NCBI GenBank assembly: GCA_021521415.1
Contig: JAIQDT010000188.1
Coordinates: 1,612,001 to 1,676,000 of the forward strand
Direction of reading: 5' to 3'
Source of the DNA: Bidens hawaiensis
Taxonomy: Eukaryota; Streptophyta; Magnoliopsida; Asterales; Asteraceae
Length of the DNA stretch: 64,000 nt
Shown here one piece after another: positions 33,237 to 44,473 of the stretch. The notes below the pieces were generated by a model, which worked only from the letters and a program-made list of their open reading frames with translations, was not told the origin of the DNA and searched no databases. How positions within the stretch are numbered: the first letter of the stretch is position 1; the number at the start of each line of letters is the position of its first letter. A program made the position numbers and the translations under genes.

Positions 33237-33860
33237 CTAGGGTTGTTGCGGATATTGCATAGATTTTCCTATGTCAAAAGTGATTGCCTCGTCATTGACC
33301 CAAAGACTGAGTTTGCCGGTGCAAACATCAATGATAGCCTTTGCGATGGCTAAAAATGGTCTTCCTAAAATTAGAGGTACACTTTTATCTTCCTCCATGT
33401 CTAGAATCACAAAATCTACTGGGAAAACGAACTTGTCAATTTTGACAAGCATGTTTTCAACAATGCCCCGAGGATATTTAATGGATCGGTCAGCTAACTG
33501 AATGCTCATGCGGGTGGGCTTTGGTTCTCCTATCCCTAGTTTTGCAAAAATCACATAAGGCATCAAATTAATACTAGCTCCTAGGTCAGCCAGGGCATTG
33601 CTAATAGATAAATTTTCTTAGAGACAAGGGATAGTAAAGCTCCCTGGATTGGTCATCTTTGTCGGTAGCTTGCTTTGGAGGATAGCTGAACATTCTTCAC
33701 TTAGGGTGACATGCGAGAGCTCCTCCAGCTTCCTTTTGTTTGTCAGCACTTCTTTGAGAAACTTGGCGTATTTTGGCATTTGAGCGATAGCTTCGACAAA
33801 AGGGATGTTGATATGGAGTTGCTTAAAAAGTTCAAGAAACTTTCCATACTGGGCTTCCAA
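33237..33860 (-). pseudogene. Athila aspartic protease region, broken
   Basis: Active site ADLGASINLMP near 33575 (33590-33550), later LADRSIKYPRGIVENMLVK (33490) and LILGRPFLAIAKAIIDV (33360), the usual Athila protease blocks. The upstream linker (YGKFLELFKQLHINIPFVEA, 33850-33790) is in a different stop-bounded frame, ending at 33618. TAG at 33237 separates it from RT. Confidence 0.85.
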
Positions 33861-35468
33861 TCGCTCCTACTTCAGTCTTCCAGGGTATGGAATAGGCGGA
33901 ACATAGGTTCGGACTGGTTCCTTAGGCTGTACTGTGCTTGTTGGGATCATTCTTTCCTGCGTTTCATCAGGAGACTTTTTCTCCGAAGTTGGTGGAACAA
34001 CAGTGGTTGTACCACTCCTGAGTGTAAAGGCGTTAGCGGTCACATTCGGGTTGGTGATTGTATTGCTTGGAAGAGTGCCAGGTGGTCATTCGGATAATTG
34101 TCAGGCAATTTGTCCGATTTGGGTTTCTAGGTTCTGAAGCGTTGCTTGTTGACTTTTGAGATCGGCTTCATGTTTTAATAATACTCCGCTGATATCAACA
34201 GCTCTTGAGTCAGCTTTCTTCTCTGCTTCATTTGTTTTGGTCATCAATTGGATTAGCATTTCTTCGATCTTCGAGTATCTTGGGTTTTGATGGCTACTAG
34301 AACTTTGATCTTGAAATTGAGGTTTAGGTTGGAAGGGTTGATTCATAGGTCTGTTTTCGAATCCGGATAAAGGTTGAGTGTTACCTCCTTCTTTCCAGCT
34401 GAAATTCGGGTGGTTTCTCCATCCTGGATTGTAGTTATTGCTGAAAGCGTTGTTCTGTCGAGCGATGAAATCGACTTCTTCCATGGCCATAATGACTTGT
34501 TTACAGTCACTCGTCTTATGACTTCCTCCACAAGTGTCACAGGTGAGTCTGGTTTTTGATAGTTCGGCTTGAAGTTGTTCGAATTTTTTAGAAAGAGCTT
34601 CAAGTTGTGCTGTGACAAGAGTGTTGGAGTCTACGTAGTGTATTCCTTTATGGGTAGGTGTAGATCTTGGTGGGTTGTAGGCGAAACTCTTCTTTGCGGC
34701 TTTCTCCAGGACTTCAAATGCTTCGTTAGGTGATTTGGATCCCAGGTCTCCACCAGCGATCTGGTCGATGGCCTGTTTGTTTTGACTGGATTGTGCGTCA
34801 AAGAAATTTTGGACTTGTAACCACACGCTCAGTCCATGATGTGCGCACCTTCTCAGAAGACTTTTGTATCTTTCCCATGCTGGGTGTAGCGATTCATCAT
34901 CATCGGTCCGGAATCCGGTAATGCTGGCTCGGTATTAGGCAGTTTTGTCAGGCAGAAAGTATTTGAGGAGAAACCGTTCAACCATCTGGTCCCAAGTGGT
35001 GATGGAACCAGAGGAAATAGATTCAATCCATTCTAGGGCTTGGCCCCTTAGAGAGAAACGAAAGAGTTTGAGTTTGATTTGATCGTCTGAACAGTTTTGG
35101 ATTTTAAAAGTTCCGCATATTCGTAGAAATCGAGATATGTGAGAAAGAGGATCTTCGTCGAGGAGACCATGAAATTGAACAGAATTTTCTACCATATGAA
35201 TGGTGCTTGATTTGATTTTGAAATTTTCGGTAATTTCGGGTGGAGCCACTCCATTGCCATAGCCTTCGAGAGATGGCTTGGCATACTGGCTCATGTTTGG
35301 CTCATTGTTCTGGGCCGCCATCATTTCTTCGGTTTGATTTTCTCCTGATGAGGTGGCGTCTACTGATTCGTCTTTGATTGCTTCTGCGGTTTCTGTAGTT
35401 CGTCTAAGAAAGAGTCGTTCCGGTTCAGAAATTGGAGAAACAAGCTCACGCTCAAAAGTAGAGGACAT
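33861..35468 (-). pseudogene. Athila gag, broken
   Basis: Starts MSSTFERELVSPISEP (ATG 35468). Capsid domain residues about 95-178 (VQFHGLLDEDPLSHISRFLR, LKLFRFSLRGQALEWI, TTWDQMVERFLLKYF). Stop TAA at 34935. The same frame then continues with a CCHC-like CDTCGGSHKTSDC (34530) to TGA 34101-34103, a second TGA at 34086-34088, a TLRSG block (34020), and TAG near 33869. Both TGA codons stand where relatives have Arg, consistent with CGA to TGA changes. Confidence 0.85.
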
Positions 35469-35744
35469 ACATGAGGTTAAATCAAAATTACACTAAAGTA
35501 AAAGTTAGTTAAAGTTAGTCTAAGTTGAACTATGAGTTAAGCTATTTTAAACTAAACTAATGTCTAAGTTAGTTAAACTATTTCAAAAGTAAGGTAAATA
35601 AACGTTAAAAATTAGGCTAGCGGTAAAATTATATAGTTTAATATTTAGTAAAAATTAAAGATAAATAAAATAGAAGTTAAAAATTTGTACAATTATAGAC
35701 AATGATTAAATTAAAACTTGGATCGTTCTTAGAAACGTACCGTG

Positions 35745-35762
35745 TCCCCGGCAACGGCGCCA
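35745..35762 (-). other. Primer-binding site, tRNA-Asp (Athila)
   Basis: Minus strand TGGCGCCGTTGCCGGGGA, an 18-nt match to the complement of a plant tRNA-Asp 3' end, 7 nt from the LTR. Typical of Athila/Tat. Confidence 0.9.
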
Positions 35763-35769
35763 AAAACTT

Positions 35770-37543
35770 TGATATTGTGTGCGTGCTAGTGGCTTGTATA
35801 AATATGAAAGGTTGTATATTTAGCTTTTGCATAAGATCGTGTTTTAAATCTATAAAAGTGATTTCTACAAAGACTAAACACACACAAAATAGGCAAGTGA
35901 ACCTATCGTATATGTAGAATAATATTGGTAAGAACCAAGTATCGATCCGTGGACACAAAGGTTTCTAATAATAAATCGTTGTTTTACTTCAATCGGAGGT
36001 TTTAATCATTTTGGGGTTGATTTTTAAACTTTTTAAAAAATATAAATACTTATATATATAATATATAGGTGACCGAGAAAAGAGATTCTAAACGAGTTGT
36101 TCAATTATGCGAAGGTTACCATCTAAGATCAAGAATCCACTCCATTTTAGCATTGATAATTAATATGTAGACATGTGATAAACTTGCCGTAGCAATATAT
36201 GATAGATAGCTTCTTAAGCCTTAAGTGAGCATCTTCGGCACTAAGGAGATAGTATGCGCATTTTAAAGTCCACCCTTTCCTAATGTTATACCATCTCAAT
36301 GATGTCGATTTGAGTTAACAAGTAGTTTCGTAAAGTAGAAAGATTAGGATTGACTTCGATTTCTCAAATACCAATTCTAACAACTTCGGGTGGTTGTAGT
36401 TCATCACACATCCTCCCCTTGGTTGATTTATGTAGGTTATAATTACACATTCAGTTAACATATGGTTTCTTTAACTAATTTGATATACTAAGCAAAGCCA
36501 TTTTCGGATTACCAAGGTATAGAAAAATACACCATAACTTATATCTCATCATTTCTAAGTACAATATAAGGATCCATGTTTCGATAATGTATCAAAGTAT
36601 TTCTATTTTTCAAGAACATGAATCGATCATGAACGATTGCCAAAGATATTGACAACCACCAACTTTGATTTAGTGATTTAAGATGGTGATACATTTCTCA
36701 TCAAAATATAATTGTAATATAACCATGTACTTTACTAGACTACATCACATGTCTTGGTTAATTATCAAGTAAAACAAAGCTTCTTCATAGATTTTAGATG
36801 GTAAAAGGAGTTTAGCTCATAATGAGCATAATGATAAACATTAAGATGATTGATAATAACAAATACATGATTAAACTTGGAACAATCTAACCAAATGTAG
36901 ATGAATCCTTCTTCTTAATGATGGTAATGATGGTTGATAATGATGATTAGTGGTGATGACCTCCAAACCTTTAAACTCTTCACTAGATCTTCAAAGTGAG
37001 TGTTAGTGTGTTTTTTTATAAGTGAAAGCCGAAGAGAATTCTTTCAAGACACACCAAATGAGTGCAACATGAGCCACTATTTATAGGTATTCTGGATGGT
37101 GAGGCACGGCCCCGTGCTTGATGAGCACGCCCCTATGCATTTTTATGACATGTGCCAGATTTGTTTTGTCCTTTCTATGACGTGGCCACGGCCCCGTGAT
37201 TTTTGATGACATGTGCTCAATTCTTCTTTGTATTTTCTGTGTTCTCGTCCACGGCCCCGTGCATGATGAGCACGGCCCCGTGCTTTTGCTTCCAGATTTT
37301 GTCTTTTCTTGTTTCAGAAGCATGGGGGCGTGTTTCTTAAGGCATGGGGGCGTGTTTCTTTGTTTTCTTGTGTTTTCTTCTGTTTTTCTTCGTCTTTTTG
37401 CTTGTTTCTTCGTTTGAGGCTTGGTTTCTCCTGAAATTATGTTTTATTATGATAAGTAGTCTTTTATGCTATGTTATTGGATAGAAATTGCAGTTTTTAG
37501 AGATTATTTGATGCCGAAAAGATGAATATTTAGATGTACATCA
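35770..37543 (-). repeat. Athila 5' LTR (1774 bp)
   Basis: TATA box (ctataaatag, minus) at 37077-37086, palindrome array at 37104-37360 with one unit fewer than the 3' LTR. A few scattered substitutions distinguish the two LTRs. Confidence 0.93.
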
Positions 37544-37623
37544 CGTTACTCACCAATTCGCTAAGTTAAGGTAACGAATCAGGCCATGTTCTTATAATGA
37601 ATTAGGCCATGAATCAGCTTAAC

Positions 37624-37716
37624 CCCAGTCAGGGGCTCTGCCCCTTGGACCCCGCTAGGGGCTGCCGCCCCTAGAACCCCACTGCCAGGGGCTCTGCCCC
37701 CGGACCCCCGTTCGTT
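37624..37716. repeat. GC-rich GGGGCT/GCCCC hairpin block
   Basis: Repeated AGGGGCTCTGCCCC- and GGGGCTGCCGCCCC-like stems within an otherwise AT-rich LTR; strong local secondary structure expected. Confidence 0.75.
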
Positions 37717-38170
37717 GAGGGTTATAATTAAACTAGAAACACGATATGGGTAGCGATAGATAATTGATATGTGCAATTGTTATACAGTTAGTCGCGCACA
37801 GCTAAAGAAAGGAATAACCACAAACGGTGAACATAACCACATTCAGGTGAGTTTCTAGCCTCACTTCCTTGTTATGTTTTCGGGACTGTGTGCATACTCA
37901 ATGTGAACGTTAATATGCTTACCTTAATTGGTAAGCGTATGCTATAATGATTAGTGTGATAGTATATATGAATGTTATGAATGAATGCTTGTCTATGCGT
38001 GAACGATGTTTGGATATTGCACGTATCGACCAGGAACGTAATATGAAGTATGCATAGTATGAAATATGTAGGTATGAAAGTACTTAATGAAACGAGTACA
38101 TACGAAAGTATTATTATATAAAGAAAGGTGTGATTGGTTATATGACGAAAGGAGGGTATAGTTAGAAATG

Positions 38171-38330
38171 GAACCGACCCTAATAATATCGGCGAATGTA
38201 GGGAACCGACCCTAATAATATCGGCGAATGTAGGGAACCGGCCCTAATAATATCGGCGAATGTAGGGAACCTACCCTAATAATATCGGAGAATGTAGGGA
38301 ACCGACCCTAATATTATCAGCGAATGTTAT
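38171..38330 (+). repeat. 32-bp tandem repeat, 5 units
   Basis: Unit begins GAACCGACCCTAATAATATC and ends GGCGAATGTAGG; period 32. Contains CCGA/TCGG inverted arms. The last two units are diverged. Confidence 0.9.
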
Positions 38331-38784
38331 AGGGCGGTATGCTCTTTAAAACGTATATGTATGAATGAAAGTATGTATGTAAGTATGAAAGAAAGAATGA
38401 AAGTACGTATGTATGTAAGTATGTAAGTAAATATGAAGGTATGTACCTTCGGATGCATATGTAAGTATGTGAATGTATTGTATGTCGTATGTTTAACTAG
38501 AACTCACTCAGCGTAGCTGACTTTTAGTATGCACACAGGTTAACAGACTGAGACAGCTGGTTTGAGTGGGACACATGGCAGGATTGAAGAGGCTGGCATC
38601 TGAAAATTTGTCATGATGTTATGAATGCAATAATTTATGTTATGTTTTAAAAGACAAGTTGTGGATGTTTGTAATGAATGGTTGACTATTATTCCGCGAC
38701 AGTTTTAATTGACTCAGATATTTAGAACTGTGTTTATGATTAAATCCAACGCCCAAAGTGAGGCACTGGGATCGGGGCCTTATA

Positions 38785-38899
38785 GAGCATTAACAATAAC
38801 GAATGAGACTTATAAATTACTAAAATGCCATTACATTAAAATTTTAATAAATTACAAACGCTTACAAAGACTCGAGACGACCAAAACCGGGCAGTAACA
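38785..38899 (-). repeat. E2 5' LTR, second segment (U3 start)
   Basis: After the GAGCA duplication, sequence ACTTATAAATTACTAA... to ...GACTCGAGACGACC and GCAGTAACA matches the outer end of the E3 LTR (51600-51655: GACTCGAGACGC..., ...CCAACA). Minus strand starts TGTTACTGCCCGG. It proves that 9885-38784 is nested inside one LTR. Confidence 0.75.
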
Positions 38900-39086
38900 G
38901 TTAACACTATGGACTGAACGATGGGCCTGAGCCCACCCACTCTTGGCCCTAAATCCGCCTCTGGACGATATTACGCTTATTTGGAGATATTTTAATGCCG
39001 AAAACATGAATAAATTATTATACATCATAACCTTTAATCTGATCTAAAACACTCCAAATTGAGCAACGCGACTTTGATACCATTTG
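38900..39086. other. Relic sequence with Athila-like LTR end
   Basis: 38980-39027 resembles the outer end of the Athila LTR (AATGCCGAAAACATGAAT, ...ATACATCA). At 39070-39086, ACTTTGATACCA fits a degenerate iMet PBS on the minus strand for the following LTR-like segment. Confidence 0.3.
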
Positions 39087-39550
39087 TAAAGATCAAGATA
39101 TCACACAATCTAACAATAAACACATTTATACATGATGCAACGCGGAATTAATACATCATATATGTAAACATGATCGATCACGATGTATAAACGATGAAGA
39201 GCACGATGTAATTAAGTTGTGATTGTATTTCACAATATGTGCATTAAAGAGAACTTAGCGTGCGAGAGAATTAAGTAACAAAATCAACACAGTAAACGCT
39301 ATTTATGCATTAAATACAATCATACACACAACGTTTTCGCTTTCACCAAGTGTTTTCTCTTTCCATCCTAGTTTTTTCTTTCCATTTGACCAACTCCAAG
39401 TTTTCTCTTTGCAATTTAGTTTTCGTTTTCAACGAGGTTTTTTTCATATGGATATGATTTGGTTGTAGAGCATTATAATCAAACCTTACACTACATGTAG
39501 GTTAAGACTTTAACATGTGCATAAAGCAGCATAATTTTAATGGGTTGACT
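39087..39550 (-). repeat. LTR-like fragment
   Basis: Begins TGTAAAGATCAAG next to a PBS-like TGGTATCAAAGTC (minus), as a minus-strand 5' LTR would. No matching second LTR or internal region in the window; outer end undefined. Confidence 0.3.
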
Positions 39551-39720
39551 AGGGGTGTTTAAAGTTGGATATCCGGGGTTTCGGATATCCGAACTTCGAA
39601 TATCCGAACATTTCGGATAGTGGATTTCTCGATCCGAATCCGTATCCAAAATGTTCGGATACCCGAAATTTTGGATCGGATTAGGATTCCGATTATCCAT
39701 TTGGATATCTGAAATCAGAA
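39550..39720. repeat. Palindrome-rich segment, possible hAT-type MITE fragment
   Basis: TAGGGGTGTTTAAAGTTGGA then repeated GGATATCCG/CGGATATCC and TTCGGATA motifs. A TAGGGGTGT-type end is common in plant hAT MITEs, but I cannot locate the other end or a TSD. Confidence 0.3.
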
Positions 39721-40125
39721 AAAAAATTTGTTTTGTTTAAGCTTAAACATGCATTCCAAAGTCCAAACAATAAAGTATAATTCATTACAAATCATAAAGG
39801 TTACGATAATCCTTATGTGGCAATGACTATCTTATTTTTTTCATCATATACTCATACGCATTACAACTTCAAATTAAAATCATATATGGTTGAAATCAAG
39901 CTATTGATGTAATAACTCGGATTTAATGATCTTTATCCGACCTGTTTTAGGTTCAGAAAATTTCATCAATAAAAATTACAGTGTTTATCGAGTAATTATT
40001 ATTTTATTCTTAATGGTTTATTATTTATTTATTATGTATAAATTAACTTTCAACATGTTGCAAAATTAACCCTAAACCAAATTTAACCCGTTAATGTATT
40101 CACTTTCAAACTATAGGGACTTAAG

Positions 40126-40174
<49 letters not shown>

Positions 40175-41132
40175 TATTACACTCTTAACCCTTTAACCCA
40201 TAACCCGATCCGTTTACCCGATCAAGTTCACAAGCCCGTATACCCGTTTTCTTTCTTGGCCCTTAATTCTTGTAGCATTATTGGAATTGATCGTTGTAAT
40301 CTTCTATTATGCCAAAAACGTCCTTACCGACAATCGTAATTAGGAAACTAGATCAGTTATAAATCGTATTGACTAATTTGATTACCGTCCTAAACCCGTT
40401 CATTAATATACAGTTTATCAATAACCAAAACTCAATTAAACCCGCAGACAATAGCTTCTCCCGTCGCCAATTGTAACCCTAAGTTTAATTTTGTTATAGC
40501 AGCCCGTATGACCCGTTACGGTTCGTGTTCTTGGTCGGCATTATACGTTCGTAGTTCGTTATCAATTCACAACGAGAACTGGGTAATTTGTGTATGCTTC
40601 TTGATCGTTTATTAGTGCTTCATGTTAACCCTAACATTAATCAATCAAACCTATAACGGATTAGCCAAATCGTGATTCTAGGGTTTGTTTTGATTTTGGG
40701 GATAAATATCTATCCCGAACATTTACAAGTAAATATCATGACCCAACATACAAGTATATGTCCTTCAAATGTGGGTAATTGACACATTTTTCAGCGAATT
40801 TATGCAAAAATCTTTTTGGATTTTCTTTTTACATACTTAAAAACACAATCTTTTTGTGTTTTTTAATTTTCTTATAAATCATAATAAAAACTTCACAATC
40901 TTTTTGGTTTTTCGGATTTTTCTATACATGCTGAAAACACAATATTTTTGTTTTTTTTAAATTTTAAATGGTATTTATTTATACAAACGAAAAGCATAGT
41001 ATTTTTGTATTTTCTAATTTTTCACCCCCAAAACCCAAAACATAAAAATGAAAGAAAAATTAAATAAAAATAAACCGAAAATAAAGATAATTAACCTTGT
41101 TTCAGTACATCAGCACGGGTTTTTAATCCATT
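39721..41132. other. AT-rich sequence, no gene seen
   Basis: Contains a (TA)n microsatellite at 40133-40171 and, at 40790-41010, several copies of AATCTTTTTGG-like sequence that may be the 3' untranslated part of E3. No E3 3' LTR is recognisable here. Confidence 0.5.
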
Positions 41133-42540
41133 TTAACCAAGCAAAAAGTTAAAACAAGTTTTGTCAAACGCTTTGGTAAATAGATCGGCTTTTTGAAAAT
41201 CGGTATGTACTTTCTCAAGATCGATTAATTTCTTTTCAAAACAATCCTGTATGAAATGATATCGAATTTCTATATGTTTCGTTTTAGAATGTTGTACGGG
41301 ATTTTTGGTGATGCTAATGGCAGCAGAGTTATCAATTAAAATTGGAGTAGTAAGAAACTTCAAACCGTAGTCGCCCAGATGTTGTTGAATCCATAAAACC
41401 TGGGAACATCAACTCGAGGCTGCAACATATTCTGCCTCAGCGGTTGAAGTGGAGACCGTCGTCTGCTTCTTTCACTGCCAGGAAACAAGCCGGCTTCCTA
41501 AGAATTGACACCCTGCCATAGTCAATTTAAAATTAATCTTTCACCCTCCATAGTCTGAGTCAGAAAAGGCGGTAAGTTCAAAATTATAGTCCTTGGGGTA
41601 CCATAACCCGATATCAGAATTACCCCTCAGATATTGAAGAATAAACTTGACCGCTGCCAGGTGAGTCACTCGGGGACTAGCTTGGTACCTAGCACATAAA
41701 CAAACAGCAAACATGATATCAGGTCGAGAAGCAGTAAGATACATCAAAGACCCAATCATAGCTCGATAGAGGGTAGGATCGACGATGTTCTCCAATTCAC
41801 CCGGTGATAAATTGTAACCCACGGGGAGAGGAGTTGAAGGGATTTTTCCGGAAGATGTCTTGAATCGGCTAAAGACATCGTTCACATATTTAGTCTGGTG
41901 AATAAAGATTCCTTTCGCAGACTGGTGAACTTGCAACCCTAAAAAGAAGTTCATCTCTCCCATCGAGCTCATCTCGAACTTTGTTTGCATTGACTTCTCG
42001 AACTCCTTACATAACTTGTCGTTTGTTTACCCAAAGATAATGTCGTCGACATATATCTGAACGAGGAGAAGATCATCACCAATATTCTTATAAAATAAGT
42101 GCAGTCGACAGTCCCTCGCTTGAAGCCGTTATCAGTCAGATGGTTGGCAAGCGTGCCATACCAAGCTCTCGGGGCTTGATGTAGACCATACAAGGCCTTG
42201 TTTAAGCGATAAACTCGGTCCGTATAATCAGGATCTTCAAAGTCAGGAGGCTGTAAAACAAACACTTCCTCGTATAATTTACCATTGAGAAAAGCACTTT
42301 TTACATCCATTTGATAGACTTTAATATTTTTGTAAGCCACATAAGCCAGAAATATTCGTATGGCTTCCAATCTTGCAACCGGAGCATATACCTCAGTGTA
42401 GTCTATACCCTCTTACTGATGGAAACCTTGCACCATTAGCCATGCTTTTTTTCTCACGATCACTCCACGATCGTCCTTTTTACATTTAAATACCCACTTA
42501 GTCGGAATAGGCTTTTTGACTCGAGCAGGTTTGTCGATAA
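41133..42540 (-). pseudogene. E3 reverse transcriptase and RNase H, broken
   Basis: RT from [20 protein letters not shown] (42360), [16 protein letters not shown] (42205), the catalytic IYVDDIIFG (about 42050, in a shifted frame), MNFFLGLQVH (41950), SRPDIMFAVCLCARY (41730), LRGNSDIGLWY (41640), then RNase H with TAEAEYVAASS (41440, followed by a stop), SAAISITKNPVQHSKTKHI (41330) and ADLFTKAFD near the end. Breaks near 42557, 42085, 41985, 41540 and 41405. Confidence 0.85.
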
Positions 42541-42556
42541 GGTCCCATACACCCAG

Positions 42557-44217
42557 TCAGTTAAACTGCTGCAATTCCTCTTGCATTGCCTCCACCCAAG
42601 AAGGATCTTCAAGTGCCATATGAGTCTTCGTAGGCTCTACTTGGGAAAGAAAGCAATTATATTTGGCAAGATTTACGATTCCAGAGGAATGTAGATCCGC
42701 ATAAGCACACAATACATGATTTTCACTTGAAGAGGCTACTTGATGACGCGTTTGCACACCCACATCAAGTTCCCCAATTATGTTTTCCTTTGGATGATAA
42801 TTATGAATCCGAAGAGTGGGATTCTCAGGAACAACAACATTTTTGGTTAAATTAGTAAGATTCTCCTCAGCATCATGAGACGATTCACCAATATCATGTG
42901 TTTCAGGGAGTGGAGCCGAGGAAGAATCAACAAAATGACCATCATCAGACGAGATAAAAATCACATCCGATGTATCAGGAAGATCATCTTGTGAAGCATC
43001 AACATAAACAAACCTAGAAAATCTTGGAAGTGAGAATTGATCTTGCAAATACACATGAACCAAATCATCATCAGGTTGATCTTTCATTTGAGTGAAAGAA
43101 TTGAATAAACTCTCGTAATCAAACATCCAATCAGGACCTTTACCTTGAGAAGGAGTGGTGTACCTTTGACAATCAACATGGTACCATTCCTCTACACAAC
43201 CAGAGGTAAAGTTAAATACTCTTTTCTTAGGTGATGCGTAACCTAAGATGTATCCTTTAATAGCCTTTTCTACAAACATACCCGCATCTCTCTTCAACAT
43301 AGTACAAGGACACCCAAATAGTTCCAAGTATTTTAAATTAGGTTTCATTTGTTCAAAAGCTCATAACTCGTCTTTTGGAGTCTCTTTACTATCAGATTCC
43401 GATTAAGCGTATAACAAGCAGTATTCACAGCCTCATTCCAAAATTGGTCTGGAAGCTTAGAATCTGCAAGCATAGTTCTGGCTGCTTCAATCAAAGTTCT
43501 GTTTTTCCTTTTAGCAACACCGTTCTATTGTGGTACATAAGGAGCACTATATTCTCTATGAATTCCCTTTTAAACACTTAATAAATCCAACACGTTGTTT
43601 CTAAACTCCGTACCATTATCACTTCGAATACGTCTCACTTTTAGTTTGTATAGTGATTTGATCTTAGTGATTAAGGTTTGAACCAAAACGGGTGTTTGAT
43701 CTTTTGAACTCATAAATAAGACCCATGAATATATTGAATAGTCATCGGTAACTACAAGACAATACCAATCTCCAGTGATACTAGCACGATTCACAGGACC
43801 AAAAAGATCCATATGAAGTCGTTCAAGAGGAGTATCAATGGAATTAAATAACTTAGGTGGATGTGACTTTTTCTTCTGTTTGCCTTTCTTGCAGGCAACA
43901 CAGTGGTCGGATAATTTTAAATTTTTCAAGAAAAAACCTTCGACCAAGTCATTCGCCATTAAATAATTCATCTTCCTAATATGAATATGTCCCATTATTC
44001 TGTGCCAGAGAGTCGTGTCCTTTTCAGTTGCTTTAGAAACAAAACACATTTCCACAGAAGTTGATGCTTTAGAAGACATGTTTAACACATAAATATCATT
44101 CGATCGAGGGGATCGCATGACAACCATGTCCTCAGGAATGATGTATCCCGGTTTCAGAATCAGACATTCTTTATCAGTAAATACAGTCGTGTACTTCTTG
44201 TCACAGATTTGCGACAC
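42557..44217 (-). pseudogene. E3 integrase and linker to RT
   Basis: Pre-integrase (LWHRIMGHIHIRKMNYL, HCVACKKGKQ, 44000-43890), integrase core Asp HMDLFGP (43815) and Asp SDNGTEF (43610). The part with the catalytic Glu (43349-43570) is in other frames with stops. C-terminal block [31 protein letters not shown] (43320-43200), then an acidic linker with PENPTLRIHNYHPKENIIGE (42830-42780) to [11 protein letters not shown] and a TAA at 42557. Confidence 0.85.
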
Positions 44218-44449
44218 ACTTAATAAATTATGATCAACTTTATCACAGTAGTTGACTTTCTAAAATGTAATATGCCAATTTGAAACTTTACCTTCTTGTG
44301 TTATTATCCCCCTAGAATTCCCAGCAAAAGCCACATACTCTCCTTGAATATTTCTAACATTTGTTAAGAAGTTAAGATTTCCAGTAATATGACGAGAACA
44401 TCCACTTTCCATTATCCAGTTTTCACCAGAAACGGTCTTGGATGTATCC
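44218..44449 (-). pseudogene. E3 protease region
   Basis: Begins after the acceptor-like TAG|GA at 44449 with DTSKTVSGENWIMESGCSRH. The active-site Asp of DSG is Glu here (codon at about 44411-44409), and one stop lies in the VNYCDK region near 44262. Inactive as it stands. Confidence 0.7.
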
Positions 44450-44473
44450 TACACACAAATTTAAAGTGATTAG
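44449..44473 (-). other. Candidate 3' splice site at the gag/pol boundary of E3
   Basis: gag stop TAA (44472-44470) within CTAAT, T-rich tract, GTGTGTAG with AG at 44450-44449; protease coding follows in another frame. Confidence 0.45.

Larger units (their letters stand above)
23089..37543 (-). mobile_element. Complete Athila-type Ty3/gypsy element (14.5 kb)
   Basis: Two LTRs of 1795 and 1774 bp (23089-24883, 35770-37543), with TGAT...ATCA ends, flanked by the perfect 5-bp duplication CGTTA (23084-23088, 37544-37548). On the minus strand from the right: 5' LTR, tRNA-Asp PBS, gag, protease, RT, RNase H, integrase, two small coiled-coil ORFs, an ATHILA ORF-1-like gene in the env position, a PPT and the 3' LTR. 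tRNA-Asp priming, the gag type and the extra ORF are Athila marks. All pol genes carry stops, so it is not autonomous now. Confidence 0.93.
37549..38784 (+). repeat. Gypsy-like solo LTR, segment 3
   Basis: Resumes the 45-bp ATTCGTTA unit interrupted by Athila, then a GC-rich stretch (37624-37716), AT-rich sequence, a 32-bp tandem repeat (38171-38330) and an end resembling gypsy LTR ends. Followed by GAGCA (38785-38789), matching GAGCC before segment 1 at four of five bases. No coding sequence. Confidence 0.6.

Noticed and set aside
41091..41132. Search for the E3 3' LTR just left of RNase H
   Set aside because: No TG...CCAACA block resembling 51134-51655 is visible in 39720-41132; the end may be deleted.
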